NCBI GenBank assembly: GCA_905198125.1
Contig: CAJKBH010000037.1
Location: 1-29,157, forward strand
Direction: 5' to 3'
Length of the DNA: 29,157 nt
Source of the DNA: an uncultured Porphyromonadaceae bacterium
GTDB taxonomy: Bacteria; Bacteroidota; Bacteroidia; Bacteroidales; Muribaculaceae
Positions within the stretch are counted from its first letter, which is position 1. The number at the start of each line of letters is the position of its first letter. Positions 14,856 to 22,796 of the stretch are shown piece after piece. A program made the position numbers and the translations under genes. The notes beneath the pieces were generated by a model. It searched no databases. It saw only the letters and a list, made by a program, of their open reading frames with translations, and had not been told where the DNA came from.

Positions 14856-17483
14856 ATGGCAGAAAAAGCAAAGAAACCGGTGGAGACACCGTTGATGAAG
14901 CAATATTACGAAATGAAGAAGAAGCATCCTGACGCGGTGCTTCTCTTTCGCGTGGGCGATTTCTACGAGACATTTTCCGACGACGCCATAACGGCGAGCG
15001 AGATATTGGGCATCACCCTGACACGGCGTGCCAACGGCTCGGCATCATACGTGGAGTTGGCGGGATTCCCGCACCACGCCCTCGACACATACCTGCCGAA
15101 ACTGGTGCGCGCCGGCAAGCGCGTGGCCATCTGCGAACAGCTGGAAGATCCGAAGCTGACCAAGAAGCTGGTGAAGCGCGGCATCACCGAACTTATCACG
15201 CCCGGCGTCAATATGTCGGAGGGCGCGCTGAACAACCGCGAGAACAACTTCCTCGCCGCCGTGCATTTCAACAAGACTTCCGTGGGCATCGCCTTCCTGG
15301 ACATCTCCACGGGCGAGTTCGTGTGCGAGCAGTGCGAGCGCAACGCCGCCGACAAGTTGCTGACCAAGCTGCAGCCCAAGGAACTGCTGCGTATGCGCGG
15401 CACTCGCCAGGAATACGAGAACTCGCTGACTTACCGCTGCAGCGTCTATGAGCTGGACGACTGGATCTATACCATCGACGCGGCCTCGGAACGTCTGCAG
15501 CGCCATTTCGACACCATGTCGCTGAAGGGATTCGGTGTCGACGCCATTCCCGACGCCGTGATAGCTGCCGGCAGCATACTGCAATACCTGGACATTACGG
15601 GCCATACCAACCTGAAGCACATCAGTTCGCTGCGCCGTATCGGCAACGACCGGTACATGACGCTGGACCGTTTCACCATCCGCAACCTTGAGCTTGTGTC
15701 GCCCCTTACGCCCGAAGGCATGTCGCTGCTCGACGTGCTGGACCATACCGTCACCCCGATGGGCGCGCGTCTGCTGCGCAACTGGATTCTGTTCCCGCTC
15801 ATCGACCCGGTGGCCATCAACAGACGCCTGGATGTGGTGGACTATTTCTTCAAGGACGTATTGCTGCGCGACCGTTCCACCGAGATACTGAAACGTGTGG
15901 GCGACCTGGAACGCCTTGTATCGCGCCTTGGTTTGCGGCGCATCGGCCCACGCGACACCGTGACGCTGCAGGCGGCGCTGGAATCCGTAGCCGAACTGCG
16001 CCGCCTCATGGCCGGGTCCGATTCCGACATACTCCGCGAGATGGCCGGGAGGATGCATGACGTGTCGGCGGCCACAGACGCCATCCGGCGCACGCTGATG
16101 CCCGACCCGCCGGCTAAGGTGGGCGGCGCGGGACGCATCATAGCCTCGGGCGTACACCCCGAACTGGACGAATGGCGCGACCTCCACGACAACGCGAACC
16201 TGCGTCTGGAGCAGATCAGGGTGCGCGAGACGGAACAGACCGGCATTCCCTCGCTCAAGATAGGATTCAACAATGTGTTCGGATACTACATCGAGGTTCG
16301 CAACACGCACAAGGACAAGGTGCCTGCGGAGTGGATACGCAAGCAGACGCTGACCGCCGCCGAACGATACATCACGCCGGAGCTGAAGGAGCTGGAGGAG
16401 AAGATAATGCAGGCGCGCGACCGGATAGACGCGCTGGAGGCGGAACTGTTCAACCAGCTGCTGGACGGTCTGTCAAGGTTCATCACCGACATGCAGACGC
16501 TGGCACACGCCGCGGAGCGTATCGACACGCTTCTGGCCCTGGCCACCGCCGCCGAGCGCTTCAAATATGTGCGGCCCGTAGTGGACGATTCGATGGAGCT
16601 GTCCATCACCGAGGGGCGCCACCCGGTGATAGAGCGCCGTCTCCCGGCCGGAGAGGCTTACATTTCCAACAGCGTGCGCCTGGACTGCAACAAGAGCCAG
16701 ATCATGATGATAACAGGCCCGAACATGAGCGGTAAGTCGGCGTTGCTGCGCCAGACAGCCCTTATCACGCTGATGGCGCAGATGGGCAGCTTCGTACCGG
16801 CACAGGCCGCGCACATAGGCTTTGTGGACAAGATTTTCACCCGTGTAGGCGCCAGCGACAACATCTCGCTGGGTGAATCCACGTTCATGACCGAGATGAA
16901 CGAAGCCTCGGCCATACTGAACAACATGACGGCACGTTCGCTCATCCTTTTCGACGAATTGGGCCGTGGCACCTCGACCTACGACGGAATATCCATAGCA
17001 TGGGCCATCGTTGAGCATATCCACGAGAACGGCCGATGCCGCCCCAAGACACTGTTCGCCACCCATTATCACGAGCTGAACGAAATGGAGGGTACATTCC
17101 AGCGCGTGGTCAATTACAACGTGTCGGTCAAGGAAATAAAAGGGCGCGTGGTGTTCATGCGCAAGCTGGAACGCGGAGGCTCGGAACACAGTTTCGGTAT
17201 CCATGTGGCCAAGCTGGCGGGTATGCCGCCGTCGATTGTGCGCCGCGCCGAACAGGTGCTGAAACAACTGGAGACAAAAGAAACGGACGCGCCCAAGGCC
17301 AATGTGGCCCAGTTAGGCACCGCCCGCGACGGGTATCAGTTAAGTTTCTTCCAGCTTGACGACCCCCTGCTTGAACAGATACGCGACCGCCTGCTGACCC
17401 TGCAGATCGACAATCTGACGCCCCTCCAGGCACTCCAGACCCTGCACGACCTGCAGTGCCTCCTCACCGGAAAGCAACCGTAA
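14856..17483 (+). CDS. mutS: DNA mismatch repair protein MutS
   Basis: The full-length 875-aa protein has the mismatch-reading Phe-x-Glu at F36 and E38 (GDFYETF). Connector, core and clamp domains follow. The ATPase domain has Walker A GPNMSGKS (residues 621-628), ASDNISLGESTFMTEM, Walker B LFDELGRGTSTYDG and the signature ATHYHEL. The C-terminal helix region after residue 800 is present. MutS binds mismatches and recruits MutL. It is the last gene of the plus-strand unit. A strong inverted repeat, shared with convergent prfB, lies immediately downstream. Confidence 0.97.
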   Translation: MAEKAKKPVETPLMKQYYEMKKKHPDAVLLFRVGDFYETFSDDAITASEILGITLTRRANGSASYVELAGFPHHALDTYLPKLVRAGKRVAICEQLEDPKLTKKLVKRGITELITPGVNMSEGALNNRENNFLAAVHFNKTSVGIAFLDISTGEFVCEQCERNAADKLLTKLQPKELLRMRGTRQEYENSLTYRCSVYELDDWIYTIDAASERLQRHFDTMSLKGFGVDAIPDAVIAAGSILQYLDITGHTNLKHISSLRRIGNDRYMTLDRFTIRNLELVSPLTPEGMSLLDVLDHTVTPMGARLLRNWILFPLIDPVAINRRLDVVDYFFKDVLLRDRSTEILKRVGDLERLVSRLGLRRIGPRDTVTLQAALESVAELRRLMAGSDSDILREMAGRMHDVSAATDAIRRTLMPDPPAKVGGAGRIIASGVHPELDEWRDLHDNANLRLEQIRVRETEQTGIPSLKIGFNNVFGYYIEVRNTHKDKVPAEWIRKQTLTAAERYITPELKELEEKIMQARDRIDALEAELFNQLLDGLSRFITDMQTLAHAAERIDTLLALATAAERFKYVRPVVDDSMELSITEGRHPVIERRLPAGEAYISNSVRLDCNKSQIMMITGPNMSGKSALLRQTALITLMAQMGSFVPAQAAHIGFVDKIFTRVGASDNISLGESTFMTEMNEASAILNNMTARSLILFDELGRGTSTYDGISIAWAIVEHIHENGRCRPKTLFATHYHELNEMEGTFQRVVNYNVSVKEIKGRVVFMRKLERGGSEHSFGIHVAKLAGMPPSIVRRAEQVLKQLETKETDAPKANVAQLGTARDGYQLSFFQLDDPLLEQIRDRLLTLQIDNLTPLQALQTLHDLQCLLTGKQP

Positions 17484-17484
17484 C

Positions 17485-17523
17485 AAAAAACGGCTGCAAG
17501 CCGTGTGTGACAGCTTGCAGCCG
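17485..17523. terminator. Bidirectional terminator between mutS and prfB
   Basis: A perfect 11-bp stem (17491-17501 with 17513-17523, 11-nt loop) lies between the two stop codons. On the minus strand it is followed at once by six T (17490-17485), making a classic intrinsic terminator for prfB. On the plus strand the downstream region is only moderately T-rich. Confidence 0.85.
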
Positions 17524-17544
17524 ATAATATTTCCTATTAGTGTA

Positions 17545-18660
17545 TTAATCCTGGTCGGCGGCGAATTCCATCAGGTAGGCCTTGATGAAGCCGTCGATGC
17601 CGCCGTCCATCACGCCGTTCACGTCCGAGGTCTGGAAGTTGGTGCGGTGGTCCTTGACGCGGCGGTCGTCGAACACGTAGCTGCGTATCTGCGAGCCCCA
17701 CTCTATCTTCTTCTTGCCGGCCTCCACCTTGGCCTGCTCCTCCATGCGGTGCTTCAGCTCCTTGTCATACAGGATGGAGCGCAGCTGACGCATGGCGTTC
17801 TCCTTGTTCTTGGGCTGGTCGCGCGTCTCGGTGTTCTCGATCAGAATCTCCTCCTCCTCGCCGGTGTAGGGGTCGGTGTACTGGTAGCGCAGACGCACGC
17901 CGGATTCCACCTTGTTCACGTTCTGACCGCCGGCGCCGCCCGAACGGAAGGTATCCCACGACACGCGTGCAGGCTCCACCACTACCTCGATTGAATCATC
18001 TACAAGCGGAGTGACGAACACCGACGCAAACGATGTCATGCGCTTGCCCTGGGCGTTGTATGGGCTGACACGCACCAGACGGTGCACGCCGTTCTCGCTC
18101 TTGAGGAAGCCGTAGGCATAGTCGCCCTCTATGTTGATGGTCACGGACTTGATACCGGCCTCGTCTCCGTCGAGCAACTGTGCTATCGAGGTCTTGTAGC
18201 CGTGACGCTCGGCGTAACGCAGATAAAGTCGCATCAGCATCGACGCCCAGTCCTGGCTTTCGGTACCGCCGGCGCCGGAATTGATCTTCAGCACCACGCC
18301 CAGTTTGTCCTCCTCGCGACGGAGCATATTGCGGAGTTCCAGTTTCTCGACATCCTCCAGGGTCTTCGCGTAAGCCTCGTCTATCTCCTCCTCGGTCACC
18401 AGACCTTCCTTAATGAAGTCCATTGAGAGTTTCAGTTCCTCCAATTGTTTTTCAAGAGCCGTGTAGGAGTCAATCCAGAAATGGATACCCTTGATTTTGC
18501 GCATCTGGGCCTCCGCCTTCTCTCGGTCGTCCCAGAAGTCGGCCACATGCGTGCGCAACTCCTCCTCCTCGACTTCAATCTTCTTCGACTCGATGTCAAG
18601 GTAACGGTTCAGGTCCTCTACTCTCTTTTCTATATCCTTCAGCTGGTCACCGGTTATCAT
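17545..18660 (-). CDS. prfB: Peptide chain release factor 2
   Basis: This 371-aa class I release factor has the GGQ motif at residues 244-246 (SGGAGGQNVNKVESG), which triggers peptidyl-tRNA hydrolysis. The stop-codon recognition tripeptide position reads SPY at 199-201 (RLVRVSPYNAQGKRMTSFAS) in place of the textbook SPF. The rest of that loop is RF2-like, so it should read UGA and UAA. The gene is a single open frame. The site where many prfB genes carry an in-frame UGA and +1 shift (CTTTGAC) here reads CTTGAC (Leu21-Asp22, 18600-18595), so no frameshift is needed. The leader holds two direct 12-bp repeats. Confidence 0.95.
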   Translation of the reverse strand: MITGDQLKDIEKRVEDLNRYLDIESKKIEVEEEELRTHVADFWDDREKAEAQMRKIKGIHFWIDSYTALEKQLEELKLSMDFIKEGLVTEEEIDEAYAKTLEDVEKLELRNMLRREEDKLGVVLKINSGAGGTESQDWASMLMRLYLRYAERHGYKTSIAQLLDGDEAGIKSVTINIEGDYAYGFLKSENGVHRLVRVSPYNAQGKRMTSFASVFVTPLVDDSIEVVVEPARVSWDTFRSGGAGGQNVNKVESGVRLRYQYTDPYTGEEEEILIENTETRDQPKNKENAMRQLRSILYDKELKHRMEEQAKVEAGKKKIEWGSQIRSYVFDDRRVKDHRTNFQTSDVNGVMDGGIDGFIKAYLMEFAADQD

Positions 18661-18672
18661 ATCTTTCTCTTA

Positions 18673-18705
18673 TTCGCTTTTCGCGGCTTATCTTTCGCTT
18701 TTCGC
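18673..18705 (-). repeat. Two 12-bp direct repeats in the prfB leader
   Basis: TTCGCTTTTCGC occurs exactly at 18673-18684 and 18694-18705, 21 bp apart (two helical turns). Both copies lie in the predicted 5' untranslated region of prfB, where the mRNA would read GCGAAAAGCGAA twice. Confidence 0.8.
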
Positions 18706-18718
18706 TGCTATTATTCTG

Positions 18719-18750
18719 CAAAATTACAAAAAATCACTCTATTATGAAAA
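18719..18750 (-). promoter_or_regulatory. prfB promoter
   Basis: The minus strand reads TAATTTTG at 18726-18719, with TTTT (one mismatch to TTTG) at 18750-18747 and a 20-bp spacer. The leader to the ATG at 18660 is about 55 nt. Confidence 0.6.
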
Positions 18751-18861
18751 TCCGACGTAATCTGAATTCCACTACACTTTACCGAAGATATGCGAACCAA
18801 ACTCTTTGACGGACTCCGTTGTTAGGAATATAGTCAAGAGACAATCTAAAAATTGAATATT

Positions 18862-19086
18862 ATGAAAGAATTAGTTGAAAAGGGAAAGTCCTGCAAGCAT
18901 GACATTCTGACTCACGTATTAGGTTATCACAAGGAAGACCACGTACGCCACATCGTACACCTCGCTATCGCATCGGCGGCTTTAAGCATCGCCATCACCA
19001 CGCTGTGCAAGGTGGCCCGCATCCATCACGACGTCAAGCGTCTTGAACATGACGTTGAGCCGCATAAGAAACACCACCTGATTTGA
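18862..19086 (+). CDS. 74-aa small membrane protein, His-rich
   Basis: The ORF starts at the ATG at 18862 (MKELVEKGKSCKHDILTHVL); an in-frame TTG at 18853 is less likely. One hydrophobic segment (HLAIASAALSIAITTLCKVA) sits between charged flanks. The C-terminus is rich in His, Lys and Asp (RIHHDVKRLEHDVEPHKKHH). Codon use is normal for the neighbourhood and the gene stands alone between prfB and folK, which are both on the opposite strand. I do not recognise the family. It is probably an inner-membrane miniprotein with a cytoplasmic His-rich tail. Confidence 0.7.
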   Translation: MKELVEKGKSCKHDILTHVLGYHKEDHVRHIVHLAIASAALSIAITTLCKVARIHHDVKRLEHDVEPHKKHHLI

Positions 19087-19110
19087 GGCAGAGTGATGAA
19101 GTCACAGTTA

Positions 19111-19194
19111 CAAGTGATGAGTTACGAGTGATAAGTTACGAGTGATAAGTTACGAGTGATGAGTGACAAGTGATGAGTGACAAGTGATGAGGTA
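19111..19194. repeat. Six tandem 14-bp repeats
   Basis: Six consecutive 14-bp units, consensus CRAGTGATRAGTKA, run from 19111 to 19194. Each is two degenerate 7-bp halves. The array fills the space between the 74-aa ORF and the 3' end of folK. The same heptamers appear in reverse orientation at 25421-25450, between dnaX and nudC. Confidence 0.9.
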
Positions 19195-19205
19195 AGAATT
19201 ATGAC

Positions 19206-19682
19206 TTAATCCTCATTGTCAGGCACCAGATTAGCAAGCATCTCGCCGCAGGTCAGTCCTGTGGCGGGATGTTTCCATATCGGGGCTAATTCCACCATCG
19301 GCTTCAGGAAAAATTCGCGCTCCTCCAAGTGCGGATGCGGCACCCTCAGTTCCGGGGTGTCTATCTGCATCTCGTCCACGGCCATGATGTCGATGTCCAC
19401 GACACGGTCCACATAGCGCCCCTCGGCGTCGCGGTGGGCGCCGCCGCCCAACTCCCGCTCTATCTCCTGCAGGCCGGCAAGCATCTGCATCGGCTCCAGG
19501 TCGCTGACCAGACGCACGCCGATGTTCATAAAGGCGTTGTCACTCTCATAACCCCACGGCTGCGACTCCACTATGTGCGACATCTCCATCCAGCCGTAAC
19601 GGCCCATGATGCGCTGAGCGGCACGGCTGATGTTGAGACGGCGGTTGCCTAAGTTACTGCCTATGTTCAGAAAATAATTCAT
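19206..19682 (-). CDS. folK: 2-amino-4-hydroxy-6-hydroxymethyldihydropteridine diphosphokinase
   Basis: This 158-aa protein starts at the ATG at 19682 (MNYFLNIGSNLGNRRLNISR). The HPPK signature is clear: SNLGNR near the start, ESQPWGYESDNAFMN, and the catalytic RVVDIDIMAVDE with the two Mg-binding Asp residues, followed by VPHPHLEEREFFLKP. The enzyme transfers pyrophosphate from ATP to 6-hydroxymethyl-dihydropterin in folate synthesis. It lies 70 bp downstream of infB on the same strand, with a hairpin between, so it may be read through from the nusA operon. The 14-bp repeat array follows its stop. Confidence 0.95.
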   Translation of the reverse strand: MNYFLNIGSNLGNRRLNISRAAQRIMGRYGWMEMSHIVESQPWGYESDNAFMNIGVRLVSDLEPMQMLAGLQEIERELGGGAHRDAEGRYVDRVVDIDIMAVDEMQIDTPELRVPHPHLEEREFFLKPMVELAPIWKHPATGLTCGEMLANLVPDNED

Positions 19683-19690
19683 ATACAAGA

Positions 19691-19741
19691 AAAGCGCGTG
19701 GTGACGGCTGGCTTTGATTCCGCACCGTTACCACGCGCTTT
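19691..19741 (-). terminator. Hairpin downstream of infB
   Basis: A 17-bp stem (19691-19707 with 19725-19741, one wobble position) and a 17-nt loop follow the infB stop. On the minus strand TTTTCTT comes next. It probably terminates or attenuates the rimP-nusA-infB transcript before folK. Confidence 0.75.
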
Positions 19742-19752
19742 GTTATCGGGTT

Positions 19753-22689
19753 TTATTTCAGTGTCTTCTTAACCTCTACTTCTTCGTAGGCCTCGATCAG
19801 GTCGCCCTCGCGGATATCGTTGTATCCCTGCACCGAGAGACCGCAATCGTAGCCCGAAACAACCTCCTTGGCGTCGTCCTTGAAGCGCTTGAGGCTTCCC
19901 AGCTCGCCGGTGTAGATCACGATACCGTCGCGGATGACGCGTACCTTAGATGTGCGTTTGATCTTTCCGTCGCGCACCAGGGCGCCGGCGATGGTGCCCA
20001 CCTTCGAGATGTGATAGGTCTGCAGCACTTCGGCCGTACCGGTGATTTCCTCCTTGATTTCGGGCGAAAGCATACCTTCCATGGCGTCCTTCACCTCCTC
20101 TATGGCCTTATAGATGACGGAGTACAGACGGATCTCGACTCCCTCGCGCTCGGCCTCCTTGCGGGCGTTGGCCGAGGGACGCACCTGGAATCCGATGATG
20201 ATGGCGTCGGATGCGGCGGCCAGCGTGACATCGCTTTCGGAGATGGCGCCCACTCCCTTATGCAGCACGTTTACCTGCACCTCGGGCGTGGAGAGCTTGA
20301 GCAATGCGTCGGAGATAGCCTCTATCGAACCGTCCACGTCGCCCTTCACCACCAGGTTCAGCTCGTGGAAGTCGTTCAGGGCGCGGCGGCGTCCCAGCTC
20401 CTCGAGACCCAGGCGCTTCTTGGTGCGCAGTCCGAGTTCGCGCTGCAGCTGCTCGCGCTTCGTGGCAATCTCGCGTGCCTCCTGCTCGGTGGGCATCACG
20501 TTGAACGTATCGCCGGCCGTCGGAGCGCCGTTCAGACCTAATACCTGTACAGGCGTGGCGGGGCCGGCCTCCTTGACGCGCTGGTTACGCTCGTTGAACA
20601 TGGCCTTGACCTTACCGAAGTTAGTACCGGCCAGTATCACGTCGCCCACGCGGAGCGTACCGTTCTGCACCAGCACCGTGGCCACGTAACCGCGGCCCTT
20701 GTCCAGACTCGACTCTATCACGGAGCCGATGGCGGCGCGGTCGGGATTGGCCTTCAGGTCGAGCATTTCGGCCTCCAACAGCACTTTCTCCATCAGCTCG
20801 TCGACGCCGATTCCTTTCTTGGCGGATATGTCCTGGCTCTGGTACTTGCCACCCCATTCCTCGACGAGGTAGTTCATGTTGGCCAGCTCCTCCTTGATCT
20901 TGTCGGGATTGGCGGCGGGCTTGTCTATCTTATTGATGGCGAACACCATGGGCACGCCTGCGGCCGATGCGTGATTGATTGCCTCGATGGTCTGGGGCAT
21001 CACGTCGTCGTCGGCTGCCACGATGATGATGGCCAGGTCGGTCACCTTGGCACCGCGGGCACGCATGGCCGTGAACGCCTCGTGACCGGGAGTATCCAGG
21101 AACGTGATGTGGCGTCCGTCGTTCAGCTTGACGTTGTATGCACCGATGTGCTGCGTGATGCCGCCGGCCTCGCCGGCTATCACGTTGGCCTTGCGGATAT
21201 AGTCCAGCAGCGACGTCTTACCGTGGTCCACATGACCCATGACGGTCACGATGGGCGGACGGCTCTGCAGCTCCTCCTCCTTGTCCTCCACATGCTCGAT
21301 GGCCTCGGTCACGTCTGCGGACACGAATTCGGTCTCGAATCCGAACTCCTCGGCCACGATGTTGATGGTCTCGGCGTCCAGACGCTGGTTGATGGAGACC
21401 ATCACACCGAGGTTCATACATGTGGCTATGACCTTGTTCACCGGGATGTCCATCAGGCTGGCCAGGTCGTTGGCGGTGACGAACTCCGTGATCTTAAGCA
21501 CCTTGCTTTCAGCTGCCTCGCGCTCGGCGTTGGCCAGCTCTCGGTTGTGCATCTCCTCGCGGCGTTCCTTGCGGAACTTCACGCTCTTGTTTGTCTTCTT
21601 GGTGGTGAGGCGCGCCAGAGTCTCCTTGACCTGCTTCTGAACGTCCTCGTTGCTGACCTCCTGCTTGGGGGCTGCGTAGGGATTACCGCCTCCGTTACCG
21701 CCGCGACGTCTGCGACCGCCACGCTCCTGACCGGCCACACGCGGCTGGTCGCCACGACCCTGGCCCTGGTCCTTGCGCTTGTCGGAGCCGAATCCCGGCT
21801 GCGACGCGGCCTTCTCCACATTGACCTTCTCCTGGCCGATGCGCTTGCGCTTACGCTCGGCGCGGCTCTTTTTCTTGGGACGTGTGGCCGAGTTGATGGC
21901 CGACAGGTCTATCTTGCCCACCACCTTCAGGCCGGGTGCCGCAGGCGTGGAACCGGGTGCTCGGAAAGGCTCGGTGCTCTCCGGAGCCTTGGCTTGGGGA
22001 GCTGCGGCTTCTTTGGCAGGAGCCTCGGCGGGTGCCGGCTTGGGAGCGGGAGCTTCCTCTTTCCTGACGGGAGCGGGCTGCGGAGCCGGCTTGGGAGCTT
22101 CGGGTTTCTTTTCTTCTTTCTTCACTTCGGGCTTGGGCTCGGCTACAGGCTTGGCCTGCTCTGCCGGACGCTCCGGCTCATCCTTGGGCTGAGGCTTCGG
22201 TGCTTCCTGCGCCTCAGGCTTAGGTGCTGCGGCGGCCTCCGCAGGCTTTGGGGTCTGCGGGGCGGGCGCCTCGGGAGCCTCAGGCGTCTCTACGGGCTTC
22301 TCCTCGGCCTTGGCTTCGGGTTTCGGCTCGGGCTTGCCAGCTGACACAGCAGCACGCGGTGACCCGAGGTTGTCAAGGTCGATCTTTCTTTTTATCTTCA
22401 ATCCGGCATGAGGCTCGCCCGCAGGCGTCTCGACGCGCTGATTGCGCTTTTCCTCGCGCTTCTCCTCGCGGTCCTTCTTCTCCTCACGACGGGTGGTAAG
22501 GTATTGCTCGGCCTCGGCCTTCGCATCCTTGTCTTTGCTGAACTCCTTGTACAGCAAGTTCACGGCATCGTCGTCGATGCGGGCGTTCAGGCCGCCCTCG
22601 ACTTCGATGTTGTGCTTCTTGAGGAAATCAAGAGCCGTGCTTACCGCTACGTTCAGGTCTTTTGCTACTTTACTTATTTTCGTGCGCAT
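19753..22689 (-). CDS. infB: Translation initiation factor IF-2
   Basis: This 978-aa IF-2 has the IF2 N-terminal helix domain (MRTKISKVAKDLNVAVSTAL). A long low-complexity linker rich in Pro, Ala, Glu and Lys (residues about 90-350) follows. A second IF2-N domain lies at about residues 395-445. The G domain has G1 GHVDHGKT (near residue 484), DTPGHEAF, NKID and SAK. Domains II, III and C2 complete the protein. IF-2 brings fMet-tRNA to the 30S subunit and promotes subunit joining. It is the last of the conserved rimP-nusA-infB order, 107 bp after nusA. The linker is long but usual for Bacteroidetes. Confidence 0.97.
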   Translation of the reverse strand: MRTKISKVAKDLNVAVSTALDFLKKHNIEVEGGLNARIDDDAVNLLYKEFSKDKDAKAEAEQYLTTRREEKKDREEKREEKRNQRVETPAGEPHAGLKIKRKIDLDNLGSPRAAVSAGKPEPKPEAKAEEKPVETPEAPEAPAPQTPKPAEAAAAPKPEAQEAPKPQPKDEPERPAEQAKPVAEPKPEVKKEEKKPEAPKPAPQPAPVRKEEAPAPKPAPAEAPAKEAAAPQAKAPESTEPFRAPGSTPAAPGLKVVGKIDLSAINSATRPKKKSRAERKRKRIGQEKVNVEKAASQPGFGSDKRKDQGQGRGDQPRVAGQERGGRRRRGGNGGGNPYAAPKQEVSNEDVQKQVKETLARLTTKKTNKSVKFRKERREEMHNRELANAEREAAESKVLKITEFVTANDLASLMDIPVNKVIATCMNLGVMVSINQRLDAETINIVAEEFGFETEFVSADVTEAIEHVEDKEEELQSRPPIVTVMGHVDHGKTSLLDYIRKANVIAGEAGGITQHIGAYNVKLNDGRHITFLDTPGHEAFTAMRARGAKVTDLAIIIVAADDDVMPQTIEAINHASAAGVPMVFAINKIDKPAANPDKIKEELANMNYLVEEWGGKYQSQDISAKKGIGVDELMEKVLLEAEMLDLKANPDRAAIGSVIESSLDKGRGYVATVLVQNGTLRVGDVILAGTNFGKVKAMFNERNQRVKEAGPATPVQVLGLNGAPTAGDTFNVMPTEQEAREIATKREQLQRELGLRTKKRLGLEELGRRRALNDFHELNLVVKGDVDGSIEAISDALLKLSTPEVQVNVLHKGVGAISESDVTLAAASDAIIIGFQVRPSANARKEAEREGVEIRLYSVIYKAIEEVKDAMEGMLSPEIKEEITGTAEVLQTYHISKVGTIAGALVRDGKIKRTSKVRVIRDGIVIYTGELGSLKRFKDDAKEVVSGYDCGLSVQGYNDIREGDLIEAYEEVEVKKTLK

Positions 22690-22780
22690 TCTGCTGTGTT
22701 TGATTCTACTTAAAGAAGCTGTTAAACAACTTCACCTGCGGCTGTCGGGCCGCGATGCTCTCATGTCCGTCGTTCACGGC

Positions 22781-22795
22781 CGGGGCCGCGCCCCG
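22781..22795 (-). promoter_or_regulatory. GC-rich hairpin after the nusA stop
   Basis: A 6-bp GC stem with a 3-nt loop (22781-22786 with 22790-22795) begins 1 bp beyond the nusA stop codon, with no T-run. It could slow polymerase or shield the 3' end in the nusA-infB gap. No promoter was identified in this gap. Confidence 0.35.
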
Positions 22796-22796
22796 A

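Noticed and set aside
20971..22344. 457-aa open frame on the plus strand opposite infB
   Set aside because: It is a shadow of the low-complexity infB linker, with Leu/Gly runs that mirror the Pro/Ala/Glu/Lys codons.
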